Part shown: positions 52,823-62,233 of the stretch, piece after piece
How the letters are laid out: each line of letters opens with the position of its first letter
How positions within the stretch are numbered: position 1 is the stretch's first letter
Origin: an uncultured Eubacterium sp.
Lineage (GTDB): Bacteria > Bacillota > Clostridia > Oscillospirales > CAG-272
DNA: 64,000 nt
NCBI GenBank assembly: GCA_900544285.1
Contig: UQUT01000010.1
Location: 1 to 64,000 of the forward strand
Direction: 5' to 3'
Notes under the pieces: model-generated
Databases searched by the model: none
What the model was told of the DNA's origin: nothing
What the model saw: only the letters and a program-made list of their open reading frames with translations
Program-made: the position numbers and the translations under genes

Positions 52823-54025
52823 TTGAACAGTGGCGAAAAAAGACTGTCGCAGGGCGAAAAAATGTCAGCCGACAAATACTGGAAGGCGCTTGCCGGAAAA
52901 TATCATGTTGCGAAATATGTTATAGTCGTTGTCCTTGTTATAATGATAGTTTTCATGGCGATATTCGGAAGCGGGGAGCTGAAAGCCGAAAATTTCAGAT
53001 ATTTTTTCAAATATTTTCAGATAAACCCGTTTTCCTCGGCTTCGTCATACAATGACATAACATTCACCGGAAATTCAGATATGAAGTTTTCGATGTATAA
53101 AGGCGACCTTGTGTCGCTTTGCGACGGAAAACTGACCGTTTATTCGGTATCGGGGAAAATACAGCTTTCGGCGGACGCCGCGGGCGCGGACACCGTCGTG
53201 AGCGACGGAAAATATCTTTCGCTTTATAAAAGAGGCGGGAACACCGCAACGCTGTACAATTCCTTTTCCGCCGTACACACGATAAACTCCGAATATCCGA
53301 TAAACGATATCTGCGTCGGGCCGGACGGAGGGTTTGCGGTTGTCACATCGGAAAAGAACGTCCGCTCCGCGGTGCTTGTTTACAGCAAGGCGTTTTCCCT
53401 TGTTTACACATGGAAGTCGACCGATAAATACGTTTCATCCGTCAGGCTTTCCGAAAATGGAAAAAGCGTCGGTATTTTCGCGAGCGGCACGGAAAACGGC
53501 ATACCTTATTGCGAGCTTATCGTGAAAAAAACCGGCACGGGAGAAACGACCGTCGACGAAAAATACAGGGGCGAAACTCCGTATTATGTTTTCTTCTCCG
53601 ATGACGGCGGGACGATTTCCGTGACAGACAGGGCGGCAAGATTTTATTCTCCTTCGGGCGAAAAGCGCGGAGAGGAGACTTTTTCCGGAATGCTGACCGA
53701 TGTGTGTTTTTCGGATGACAGGCTCGCCGTTGCAAGAAGCGAGGTCGGCTTTTCGGGAACAAACGTCACTGTCTTCTCCGGAGATGGAGACGCCCGCCGC
53801 GACTTCTCGACAGGTGAAAAGATATATTCCGTCTGTCCGAACGGGGAAAACGTTTTTCTCCTCGGTTACGGAAAGTTATATGTAAAAGGGCAATATGAAG
53901 ATGAACTTGACATAGAGGGCGGTGCGCTCGATATGTTTGCTCTTGACGAAAGTGACATTATTCTGTGCTATACATACGGCACACGGCTTGCCCGTGTCGG
54001 CGTGGGAGAAGGGGGTAAAAAATGA
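52823..54025 (+). CDS. DUF5711 family membrane-anchored propeller-like protein
   Basis: 400 residues. It starts with TTG (52823), 9 bases after GGAGG. One helix near 33-53 (AKYVIVVVLVIMIVFMAIFG) anchors it, followed by about 340 outside residues with repeated beta units (GDLVSLCDGKLTVYSVSGKI, GKYLSLYKRGGNTATLYN, ICVGPDGGFAVVT, LSENGKSVGIFASG) like a beta-propeller. This layout matches DUF5711, of unknown function. It overlaps the CvpA-like gene by 4 bases (ATGA). Confidence 0.8.
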   Translation: MNSGEKRLSQGEKMSADKYWKALAGKYHVAKYVIVVVLVIMIVFMAIFGSGELKAENFRYFFKYFQINPFSSASSYNDITFTGNSDMKFSMYKGDLVSLCDGKLTVYSVSGKIQLSADAAGADTVVSDGKYLSLYKRGGNTATLYNSFSAVHTINSEYPINDICVGPDGGFAVVTSEKNVRSAVLVYSKAFSLVYTWKSTDKYVSSVRLSENGKSVGIFASGTENGIPYCELIVKKTGTGETTVDEKYRGETPYYVFFSDDGGTISVTDRAARFYSPSGEKRGEETFSGMLTDVCFSDDRLAVARSEVGFSGTNVTVFSGDGDARRDFSTGEKIYSVCPNGENVFLLGYGKLYVKGQYEDELDIEGGALDMFALDESDIILCYTYGTRLARVGVGEGGKK

Positions 54026-54705
54026 TTGATATTATAATTGCCGCGGTCATGGTGCTTATAATTGCGATATCCGCTTTTATCGGCATGAAAAAAGGATTTA
54101 TAAGGATGATTGCGGGCTTTGTTGAATATGTTGTGTCATTTCTTCTGGCTTATGTGTTCTGCTCAAAGCTGGCGGTGTATGTAAAGAAGATACCTTTCAT
54201 AGCCAAGATGGTGACGGATACGGAAATGCCGTCGCTTGAAGGAATGACGCTCGGGGAAAAGATAAAATTCGTTGTTGACTATATAGTCGATAACGTCATA
54301 GCAAAGGGCGCGGATCAGGCGAGCCTTGAAGCCGCCGCGATAGTCAAAAACTATATAGCATCGATTATATCGACAGCGATAGCGTTTATACTGATCTTTG
54401 TCGTGACCTTGCTTTTACAGAAGCTGATCGTGCTTCTGCTCGATCTTGCGGCAAAGGCGCCGGGACTCAAACAGATAAACGGCGGGCTCGGATTTGTGTT
54501 CGGGCTTGTGTGCGGGTCATTCTGGACGTGGCTTCTGGCGAACATTTTCGTCCGCGCCGCACTTCCGATACTCTGCGCAAAATTTCCAGAAACGTTTACG
54601 GAAGCGCTTGCGAGCGGAGCCGTTATGACATTTTTCCTGAAGATAAATCCCGTCTCCCTTGTGCTGAATTTTCTCACATGGATTGCGGATAAATTTACAA
54701 AATAA
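54022..54705 (+). CDS. CvpA-family membrane protein
   Basis: 227 residues, four helices. IIIAAVMVLIIAISAFIGMKKGFIRM is the typical CvpA start, and an insertion between helices 1-2 and 3-4 (about 55-110) enlarges it. CvpA in other bacteria is linked to envelope function and colicin V production; here the role is unknown. It overlaps the upstream DUF5711 gene, so the two products may work together at the membrane. Confidence 0.8.
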   Translation: MIDIIIAAVMVLIIAISAFIGMKKGFIRMIAGFVEYVVSFLLAYVFCSKLAVYVKKIPFIAKMVTDTEMPSLEGMTLGEKIKFVVDYIVDNVIAKGADQASLEAAAIVKNYIASIISTAIAFILIFVVTLLLQKLIVLLLDLAAKAPGLKQINGGLGFVFGLVCGSFWTWLLANIFVRAALPILCAKFPETFTEALASGAVMTFFLKINPVSLVLNFLTWIADKFTK

Positions 54706-54755
54706 AAAATCAACTGCGTCGGCGGCGCATAATCCGCCGAGAACGGACGAAATCT

Positions 54756-57068
54756 ATGCAATTATGTTCAAGATGCCATAAAAGAATGGCGGTGGTATTC
54801 GTCACCAGAATGGAAAACGGCGAAACAAAAAACGAGGGACTTTGCCTCAAATGCGCAAAGGAACTCGGCATACCTCAGGTAAACGATATACTCGAAAAAA
54901 TGGGCATATCGGATGACGATCTCGAAAATATGGAAAACGAGATCGGCTCGATGTTCCCGTCGGGCGATGACGGCGACCCCGACGATCCTGCGTCGCGCGC
55001 GCCGGCTGTCGATTTTGAAAAGCTGTTCGGCTCCATGCCCGGCTTTCCCGCTCCGAATCATGCAGGCGGCGAAAAGAAGGGCGAGGGACAGTCACAGCAG
55101 AAGGGCAGCGGCGAAAAGAGAAAGCCGCAGAAGAAATTTCTTTCGATGTACTGTCGCGACCTTACGGCGGACGCAAGAGAAGGCAAACTTGATAAGGTTA
55201 TAGGCAGGGAGAAGGAAGTGACGAGGATGCTCCAGATTCTCACCCGCCGTCAGAAGAATAATCCGTGCCTGATAGGCGAGGCGGGCGTCGGTAAAACGGC
55301 GATTGCGGAAGCACTTGCGCAGAGAATTGCGGCGGGTACGGTGCCGTATAAGCTCCGCGACAAGGAGGTTCATCTTCTCGACCTTACGTCGCTCGTTGCC
55401 GGAACGCAGTTCCGTGGGCAGTTTGAAAGCCGTATCAAGGGGCTGATTGAAGAGGTCAAGGCGCTCGGAAACGTTATTCTCGTTATCGACGAGGTGCACA
55501 GCATTGTCGGCGTCGGCGATTCCGAGGGCAGCATGAACGCGGCGAATATTCTTAAACCCGCTCTTTCAAGAGGCGAGGTTCAGATAATCGGCGCAACGAC
55601 GCTTGCCGAATACAGAAAGTATATTGAAAAGGACACTGCGCTTGAAAGGCGTTTCCAGCCGATAATGGTTGAGGAACCGTCAATTGAGGACGCAAAGAAG
55701 ATACTTTCCGGAATAAAGAACTATTACGAAACGTATCACAAAATTCATATTTCGGACGAGATAGTCGGCAAGGCTGTCGAGCTTTCCGAAAGATATATAA
55801 CGGACAGATTCCTGCCTGATAAGGCGATCGACCTTCTGGACGAGGCAGCATCGCACGTTGCGATGAATTCGCCAGTCGTTGAAAGAGTTGCCGAGGTTGA
55901 AAAGCAGCTTGCGGAGCTGAAAGCCGAGGCGGAAACGCTTGAAAACAATCCTCCCGCAGCCGATGCGGACGAAAAGACGCTTTCCGAGCATTACGAAAAG
56001 GCGGCGAAGATAAAGTCGAAGCGTATGCAGGACGAGGAGGAATACGAAAAGCTGAAAAACGAACTTGCGACGGTTGAGCTGGACGTCGGTGCGCTTGCCG
56101 ACGTCATAGAAGTGTGGACGGGCGTTCCGGCAGGGTCTATAACGGCAAACGAATTTGAACGTCTTGCCGGACTTTCCGAGAGAATGAAATCAAGAATTAT
56201 CGGTCAGGACGCGGCGGTTGATGCAGTCTGCCGCGCGATAAAGAGGAGCAGAGCGGGCGTTGTTTACAAGAGAAAGCCTGCGTCGTTCATCTTTGCAGGT
56301 CCGACCGGCGTCGGCAAGACGGAACTTGTCAAGGTGCTTGCGGCAGACCTGTTTTCAACGCCGGACGCGCTGATAAGGCTTGATATGTCGGAATATATGG
56401 AAAAGCACACCGTTTCAAGACTTATCGGTTCGCCTCCCGGCTATGTTGGCTATGACGACGCAGGTCAGCTGACGGAGAAGATACGTCGCAAGCCGTATTC
56501 CGTAGTTCTTTTCGATGAGATAGAAAAGGCGCACCCGGATGTGCTGAACATTCTTCTTCAGATTCTCGATGACGGCAGAATAACGGACGCCCACGGAAAG
56601 GAAGTCAAATTTGACAACTGCATAATCGTTATGACGACGAATGCGGGCAGCTCGACCGGAAAAAACAACGCAGGCTTCGGGTCAACAACGCAGGAGATTT
56701 CCGAGGCGAGAACGGAAAAAGCACTTTCCGAATTTCTTCGTCCGGAGTTTATAAACCGCGTGGACGAGATAATCACCTTCCGCTCGCTCTCCGAGGAGGA
56801 TTTTGTTAAGATAGCGGCGATAATGCTCGGCGACCTCAAAAAAGCTGTTGCGGAGCACGGACTTGAGCTCTCATGGACAGACGCGGCGCTTGAATATATC
56901 GCGAAGAAATCATATTCAGTCAAGTTCGGCGCAAGAAATATGCGCAGATTCATAACAAAGAACGTTGAAGACCCTGCGGCGGAAAAGCTGATAGAGGGTT
57001 ACGCAAACGGATACAAAGAAATCAAGGTCGATTCCGACGGAGAAACACTCTCTGTCGATGTTAAATAA
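54756..57068 (+). CDS. Clp ATPase with N-terminal McsA-like zinc finger
   Basis: 770 residues. Residues 1-38 carry two CxxC pairs (CSRCHKRM, CLKCAKEL) as in McsA/UvrB-type zinc fingers; a Gly/Asp-rich linker follows (about 60-125). Two AAA+ domains hold Walker A GEAGVGKTAIAE (about 178-189) and GPTGVGKTELVK (about 510-521), and FINRVDEI and the D2 small domain are at the end. The Clp_N repeat domain is absent. It unfolds proteins, perhaps for ClpP; the zinc finger replaces the usual adaptor domain. Only a weak ribosome site (GGACGAAA) precedes the ATG. The ACT-domain gene follows after 19 bp. Confidence 0.88.
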   Translation: MQLCSRCHKRMAVVFVTRMENGETKNEGLCLKCAKELGIPQVNDILEKMGISDDDLENMENEIGSMFPSGDDGDPDDPASRAPAVDFEKLFGSMPGFPAPNHAGGEKKGEGQSQQKGSGEKRKPQKKFLSMYCRDLTADAREGKLDKVIGREKEVTRMLQILTRRQKNNPCLIGEAGVGKTAIAEALAQRIAAGTVPYKLRDKEVHLLDLTSLVAGTQFRGQFESRIKGLIEEVKALGNVILVIDEVHSIVGVGDSEGSMNAANILKPALSRGEVQIIGATTLAEYRKYIEKDTALERRFQPIMVEEPSIEDAKKILSGIKNYYETYHKIHISDEIVGKAVELSERYITDRFLPDKAIDLLDEAASHVAMNSPVVERVAEVEKQLAELKAEAETLENNPPAADADEKTLSEHYEKAAKIKSKRMQDEEEYEKLKNELATVELDVGALADVIEVWTGVPAGSITANEFERLAGLSERMKSRIIGQDAAVDAVCRAIKRSRAGVVYKRKPASFIFAGPTGVGKTELVKVLAADLFSTPDALIRLDMSEYMEKHTVSRLIGSPPGYVGYDDAGQLTEKIRRKPYSVVLFDEIEKAHPDVLNILLQILDDGRITDAHGKEVKFDNCIIVMTTNAGSSTGKNNAGFGSTTQEISEARTEKALSEFLRPEFINRVDEIITFRSLSEEDFVKIAAIMLGDLKKAVAEHGLELSWTDAALEYIAKKSYSVKFGARNMRRFITKNVEDPAAEKLIEGYANGYKEIKVDSDGETLSVDVK

Positions 57069-57087
57069 AAAAAGGTAGGGAAAAGAA

Positions 57088-57357
57088 ATGAATGCAGTCA
57101 TTATAGTCACAGGCAAGGACACGAAAGGAATAGTTGCGAAGGTATCCGCAAAGTGCGTTGAGCTCGGCGCAAACATAGCCGATATATCGCAGACGGTAAT
57201 GAGCGGGTATTTTGCGATGATACTTCTCGTTGAAACGGACGGAATTTCCGTTCCGTTCCCGGAATTCGTCGATAAAATGGAAACGCTCGGCGGAGAAAAC
57301 GGTTTCGTCATAAAAGTTATGCACGAGGACATTTTCAACTCGATGCACCGCATATAA
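57088..57357 (+). CDS. ACT-domain protein (UPF0237 family)
   Basis: 89 residues, one ACT domain: AVIIVTGKDTKGIVAKVSAKC, then NIADISQTVMSGYFAMILLV. Small ligand-binding regulator of unknown partner. It lies 20 bp before the PFL-family gene; these two are found together across Firmicutes. Confidence 0.92.
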   Translation: MNAVIIVTGKDTKGIVAKVSAKCVELGANIADISQTVMSGYFAMILLVETDGISVPFPEFVDKMETLGGENGFVIKVMHEDIFNSMHRI

Positions 57358-57377
57358 TTTTCCGGAGGAGACAAGCC

Positions 57378-58739
57378 ATGATTGAAAGAAACGATATTGC
57401 GGAAACGCTGAAAATGATAGAGCACGACCATCTCGACATACGCACGGTTACAATCGGCGTTTCGCTTCTCGGTTGCGCCTCATCGGACGGAAAAGTATTT
57501 GCAGACAAAATTTACGATAAAATAACGAAAACGGCGGAAAGACTTGTTCCCGTTTGCAACGAGATTGAAAAGACATACGGAATTCCGATTATAAACAAAC
57601 GTGTCTCCGTAACCCCGATTGCCATAGCCGGTGCTTCGCTTACAAAAAGTGAAGACTTCGTCCTTGCGGCAAAGGCGATGGACAGAGCGGCGCACACCGT
57701 CGGCATAAACTTCATAGGCGGTTACAGCGCGCTTGTCCAGAAGGGTACAACAGACGGCGACAAGCGTTTCCTCCGCTCGATTCCCGACGCTCTTACGGAG
57801 ACCGAAATCGTCTGTTCGTCCGTCAACGTCGGCTCGACAAAGGCAGGAATAAATATGGACGCTATCCGTATGATGGGCGGAATTGTCAGGGAAGCTGCCG
57901 AGAAAACGGCGGACAACAGCTGTATGGCTTGCGCAAAGCTCGTCATTTTCTGTAACGCTCCTGATGACAATCCCTTTATGGCAGGCGCCTTCCACGGCGT
58001 CGGCGAAGGGGAATCCGTCATAAATGTCGGCGTTTCAGGTCCGGGAGTTGTCTGCTCTGCGATAAAGGCTATGCCGGATGCATCAATCACCGAAATTTCG
58101 GAGACGGTCAAACGTTCGGCGTTCAAAATAACGAGAGTCGGACAGCTTGTCGCAAAGGAAGCGAGCCGCAGACTCGGAATTCCTTTCGGAATTGTCGACC
58201 TTTCTCTCGCGCCGACGCCGGCAATCGGCGATTCCGTTGCGAGAACGCTTGAAGCTATGGGACTTGAAACGTGCGGCTGCTGCGGAACGACCGCTGCGCT
58301 CGCGCTCCTCAATGACGCTGTGAAAAAGGGCGGCGTTATGGCATCATCCTCCGTCGGCGGGCTTTCCGGTGCGTTCATTCCCGTTTCAGAGGATGAAGGA
58401 ATGATTGCTGCGGCAAAGAGCGGCTGTTTGACGATTGAAAAGCTGGAAGCTATGACGGCGGTCTGCTCCGTCGGTCTTGATATGATAGCCGTTCCGGGCG
58501 ATACGAGCGCGGCGGTCATCTCCGCAATGATAGCGGACGAGGCGGCAATCGGCATGATAAACGGAAAGACGACGGCTGTCCGCGTTATTCCGGCGATAGG
58601 AAAGAAGGTTGGAGATATGATTTCCTTCGGCGGACTTCTCGGCGACGCGCCGATAATGAAGGTCAACACCGCAAGCCCCGAAAAGTTCATTTCAAGAGGC
58701 GGCAAAATCCCCGCGCCGATACATTCGCTGAAAAACTGA
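57378..58739 (+). CDS. PFL-family protein (DUF711/UPF0210)
   Basis: 453 residues, the usual length of UPF0210 proteins. DIRTVTIGVSLLGCAS near the start, SSVNVGSTKAGINMDAI (about 152-168) and IVDLSLAPTPAIGDSVA (about 273-289) are family motifs. The fold is related to pyruvate-formate-lyase-like barrels but without the radical Gly and Cys loop of true PFL. Function not established. Preceded by GGAGGAG and coupled with the ACT protein, which may be its regulatory subunit. Confidence 0.92.
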   Translation: MIERNDIAETLKMIEHDHLDIRTVTIGVSLLGCASSDGKVFADKIYDKITKTAERLVPVCNEIEKTYGIPIINKRVSVTPIAIAGASLTKSEDFVLAAKAMDRAAHTVGINFIGGYSALVQKGTTDGDKRFLRSIPDALTETEIVCSSVNVGSTKAGINMDAIRMMGGIVREAAEKTADNSCMACAKLVIFCNAPDDNPFMAGAFHGVGEGESVINVGVSGPGVVCSAIKAMPDASITEISETVKRSAFKITRVGQLVAKEASRRLGIPFGIVDLSLAPTPAIGDSVARTLEAMGLETCGCCGTTAALALLNDAVKKGGVMASSSVGGLSGAFIPVSEDEGMIAAAKSGCLTIEKLEAMTAVCSVGLDMIAVPGDTSAAVISAMIADEAAIGMINGKTTAVRVIPAIGKKVGDMISFGGLLGDAPIMKVNTASPEKFISRGGKIPAPIHSLKN

Positions 58740-58796
58740 CGCGGCTTTTGTGAAAATCTACATATAAGGCTAGGCATTTCTATTTATATTTACCCT

Positions 58797-58825
58797 TGAT
58801 TGTTGCGTTTGAAACATGTATAATA
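58797..58825 (+). promoter_or_regulatory. Promoter of the LamG lipoprotein gene
   Basis: TTGATT (58797-58802), 17 bp, TATAAT (58820-58825), 67 bp before the start codon. Confidence 0.78.
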
Positions 58826-58891
58826 GACAATGACGAGATATTGACCGTTTTGCGGCAATATAAATAAAAAACAAATTCGGAGGAACCAACG

Positions 58892-59860
58892 ATGAAAAAA
58901 ATTCTGGCACTTTTACTTGTCTGCGCTTTTGCGGTTGCGTTTGTAGCATGCACGGGCGAAAAAGAGACAACGACAACCCCCGGCGGCAACGAAACGGTCT
59001 CCACGACAACGACAACAGTCGCTGACGCTACCACAACAACCACAACAACCACAACAGAGTCAACAACCACAACTGCCACGGAAACAACAACGACGCGCGG
59101 CACGGTTGTAGTTACCACAACGGAAGACGCAAAGGCAGAGCTCCCCGAAGGCGTTAAAGCTGTTATCGACGTAGTCCTTGCTGACGGCACAATGACAGAC
59201 GCGGCAGGCAACATGAGCTTTGAACTCGTAAAGGGCGCAACTGTAAGTAAGACGACAGTCAAGCACGCGGGCAAGGAATACACGGTTGACGCACTCAACA
59301 TCACGGCAGCAGGTCAGGCTTCCATCGGTACGCTCAACGAAAGCAAGACAATCGCTTCCGCTCAGGAATTCTACAACAGAGACTTCTCATTCGAGGCTTT
59401 CTATATAATAGGTAACAGAAACGAGACAATCGCGGCTATTTGCGCAACGGAAAACACTTCCGGCAAGCGCGGTGGCGCAGGTATTGCAGACGCTAAGGGC
59501 AACCCCTATTTCTGCATCGGTCTCGGCGGTTCTTATGCAACCTGCTATGCAAACACAAATACAACGGCAGGTGAGCTTGTTCACGTTATAGGCGTTTATG
59601 ATAAGACGGCAAAGCAGCTCAGAATTTATGTAAACGGTCAGCTTTGCAATTCCGCGGCTCTCGCAAGCGAAATCGTTGCAATCCAGAACGATAAGCTCGC
59701 AAATCAGCTCGGCTTCGGTGCTGACGTATCCATGAACGCAAAATATGACTTTGAGTCCTCATCTTACACACTCGTAAGAGCAAGCATGTATGACTCCGCA
59801 GTCACAAACGATCAGGCAGCCGCTATCTACGCATACGCTGTTGCAAATCTCGCAAAATAA
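58892..59860 (+). CDS. Thr-rich lipoprotein with LamG/concanavalin-like domain
   Basis: 322 residues. ILALLLVCAFAVAFVAC is a lipoprotein signal (Cys near 18). A 50-residue Thr-rich linker (about 26-75, coded by ACA/ACG/ACC runs) leads to a beta-sandwich (about 90-320) with FSFEAFYIIGNRNET, GTYATCYANT-like strands and GVYDKTAKQLRIYVNGQLC, the last being the LamG/Con A hallmark. The linker would lift the domain off the cell surface, and sugar or matrix binding is likely. The codon composition of the linker is strongly skewed. Confidence 0.83.
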   Translation: MKKILALLLVCAFAVAFVACTGEKETTTTPGGNETVSTTTTTVADATTTTTTTTTESTTTTATETTTTRGTVVVTTTEDAKAELPEGVKAVIDVVLADGTMTDAAGNMSFELVKGATVSKTTVKHAGKEYTVDALNITAAGQASIGTLNESKTIASAQEFYNRDFSFEAFYIIGNRNETIAAICATENTSGKRGGAGIADAKGNPYFCIGLGGSYATCYANTNTTAGELVHVIGVYDKTAKQLRIYVNGQLCNSAALASEIVAIQNDKLANQLGFGADVSMNAKYDFESSSYTLVRASMYDSAVTNDQAAAIYAYAVANLAK

Positions 59861-59898
59861 TTTGAGTTTCAGTTTTTTGGTTAAGGAATTATTGTAAA

Positions 59899-62172
59899 AT
59901 GAAAAAGTTTTTTCGCATAGTCTGCTGTGCGCTTACGTTCATGCTGGTATTTGCCTGCATTGCTCCGTCTGTGCTTGCAGCCAATCAAAAGGGAAGCGAT
60001 TCGATAAAGAAGGTTCCGCTTCTTGTTATCATTGCAAGTTTTGACGCAAACGGAAACGGTATAAACGATTACGATCAGAGCAATCCCACAAAGCTCTATT
60101 CCGATAAGACAAAGGATTATTACGGTGAGCAGTGGGCGCAGACCACTCCCGATGACCATTGGGACAGATATTTCGGAGAACACAATTCCGTCGCGACTTA
60201 TTATACGGAAATGACAATGGGCAAAATGACATTTGTCCCCGCGGAATTCACAAAGACCGTGCCGAACCAGAAGGTTCAGAACGGTGTTCTCGCGGTCACT
60301 GTAAACATTGCTCATCCGACGGCAAAGGGCGACGCTCACGCGGCTATCCGCACGATAATCACCGCGGCGGACGAATACATCAATTTTGCCGCATACGACA
60401 CAAACGGCGACAGACGTTGCACGCAGGATGAGCTTGCAATTCTCATTCTCAATGCCGGTCCCGACCGTTCCAGCACGGGACAGTACACGCACTCCGGATC
60501 TCCGAAGTCATATTTCGGCGTTCACGGCACATCACAGCCTGTGAGCATGCAGCTTGACGATGTTTTCATCACGTCGAACGGCATGGGCGGACGCGTCTGC
60601 AATCTCGGTGAATACAGCAAGGTCGGCACAATAATGCCGATAGGCGTTCCGGTTCACGAGCTTGCGCACAACTTCGGCGCAGAGGATCTTTATAACAGAG
60701 GCGGCGGCAATGACGCAACATGGCCCCAGCCTTACAGATTCTCGCTTCAGTGCAGCGGCAACCATTCCGGCGGAGGCGCAACGCCGACCTATCTTGACCC
60801 TTATCAGAGAGTCAAAATAGGATGGGCTGAGGAGGAAGTCGTCACCGACGGTACATACACCCTTTATTCGACTCTTACGGGAAAATACAAGGTTCTGAGA
60901 GTCAACACTCCTGATCCTGATGAGTATTTCCTCATTGAAGTCCGACTCAAGGAAGGCTTTGAAAGAAACCTTACAAAGGGCGGTACGGGCGGTATAATGG
61001 TATGGCATATAGACGAGGGAATCAACCGTCTCTATTTTGCGAGCGGCGAGGCAGACTCATGCACTCCCGTAAACGGCAAGTCTCATGACCCCGGCATAGT
61101 TCCGCTCCTCAGAGAGGGCTATGACAAGTACGGCAAGAAAATGACAACCCAAACCCCCGACGATCCTTACTATTACGTAAGCGACGATCCGGCAACGGCT
61201 GTCTGCAACACGATAAATTACCTTTCCGTCACGGGCAATTCACCTTCGCTCAACTCCTATCCTTCAAACTGGAAAGGCGCGCACAACTTCAATCTGAAAA
61301 TTGAAGCGCTTTCCGAGCCGGGACAGGAAATGAAGGTTAAGATTACGACGGAGACTTCCGGAAAAGCCGCTCCCACGATCATGACGACAACTCAGAGTCA
61401 GGCGACGGACAGCATCGTTCTCAAAAATACAATACTTGCAATCAAGGGCGAAAAGCTGACAAAATACGGCGTCATCTATTCAAAGGATGACAACCCCACT
61501 CTTGAAAACGGTAAATATGCCGAAGGCGTTCTCAGCGCAGACGGAACATACTTTACGACAACTCTCACCGGACTTGACGCCGGAACGAGATATTATTATA
61601 AGGTAGTCACCGCAAACGAAAACATGGAGGGCGAATCAGCTGTTACATCCGTTTTCTCGGCAAGTCAGGCTACGGAAAAGACGTATTTTGAACTCAAATT
61701 GCACAAATACCTCACAAATAAGGATAAGGTGAACACGGTCAAAGTCGATTTCGGCAAGAAGATCGGTGACGCGCTTGCTACCACATATATGGAAAAAGCG
61801 GGCTACACCTTCTGCGGCTGGTATCTCGACGCAGCGTTTACACAGCCTTATGATCCGGATTTCACAATGACGAAATACGGCGAGCTTGAACTCTTTGCAA
61901 AATGGGAAGAGGGCACTTCGTCCACTACCACAACGACGAAGAAAGACAATCCGCCCGAAATGACTTCCGGCTCAGAATCAACCGATAAGCCTTCGACGGA
62001 CGGCTCCGGCAACGTTGTCACAACTGTTACAACCGTTCCGGACGGTAGCACAACGACTGACGGCTCTTCCGAAAGCAAAGGTTGCGGCTCGACAATCGGC
62101 GCAGGCGCGGCAATCGCGATTGTATCCGTTATCGGCACGGGACTTGTTCTCGGAAAGAAGAAAACAAAATAA
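59899..62172 (+). CDS. Secreted M6-family metalloprotease, membrane anchored
   Basis: 757 residues. Signal peptide with a probable cut after VLA (about residue 30). Zinc site HELAHNFGAED at 253-263 matches HExxHxxGxxD of M6 (immune-inhibitor-A-like) proteases. A fibronectin-like part (about 490-590) and one InlB-type repeat (GYTFCGWYLDAAF ... LFAKWEEG, about 634-673) follow, then a Thr/Ser/Gly linker and a C-terminal helix TIGAGAAIAIVSVIGTGLVL with KKKTK; no LPxTG motif. It would act at the cell surface on host or food proteins. Weak ribosome site; possibly co-transcribed with the LamG lipoprotein 38 bp upstream. Confidence 0.88.
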   Translation: MKKFFRIVCCALTFMLVFACIAPSVLAANQKGSDSIKKVPLLVIIASFDANGNGINDYDQSNPTKLYSDKTKDYYGEQWAQTTPDDHWDRYFGEHNSVATYYTEMTMGKMTFVPAEFTKTVPNQKVQNGVLAVTVNIAHPTAKGDAHAAIRTIITAADEYINFAAYDTNGDRRCTQDELAILILNAGPDRSSTGQYTHSGSPKSYFGVHGTSQPVSMQLDDVFITSNGMGGRVCNLGEYSKVGTIMPIGVPVHELAHNFGAEDLYNRGGGNDATWPQPYRFSLQCSGNHSGGGATPTYLDPYQRVKIGWAEEEVVTDGTYTLYSTLTGKYKVLRVNTPDPDEYFLIEVRLKEGFERNLTKGGTGGIMVWHIDEGINRLYFASGEADSCTPVNGKSHDPGIVPLLREGYDKYGKKMTTQTPDDPYYYVSDDPATAVCNTINYLSVTGNSPSLNSYPSNWKGAHNFNLKIEALSEPGQEMKVKITTETSGKAAPTIMTTTQSQATDSIVLKNTILAIKGEKLTKYGVIYSKDDNPTLENGKYAEGVLSADGTYFTTTLTGLDAGTRYYYKVVTANENMEGESAVTSVFSASQATEKTYFELKLHKYLTNKDKVNTVKVDFGKKIGDALATTYMEKAGYTFCGWYLDAAFTQPYDPDFTMTKYGELELFAKWEEGTSSTTTTTKKDNPPEMTSGSESTDKPSTDGSGNVVTTVTTVPDGSTTTDGSSESKGCGSTIGAGAAIAIVSVIGTGLVLGKKKTK

Positions 62173-62186
62173 TCTGTAAAAAGAAA

Positions 62187-62214
62187 CGCGCTCCGCGAGA
62201 TGATCGCGGGGCGC
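62187..62214 (+). terminator. GC-rich hairpin after the M6 protease gene (weak terminator)
   Basis: GCGCTCCGCGA (62188-62198) pairs with TCGCGGGGCGC (62204-62214) around 5 bases. There is no T run, so it may slow or process rather than stop transcription. Confidence 0.5.
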
Positions 62215-62233
62215 AGACTTTAATGAGGATAAA

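Noticed and set aside
58780..59304. 174-codon minus-strand Val-rich frame
   Set aside because: Antisense of the Thr codon runs in the LamG lipoprotein.
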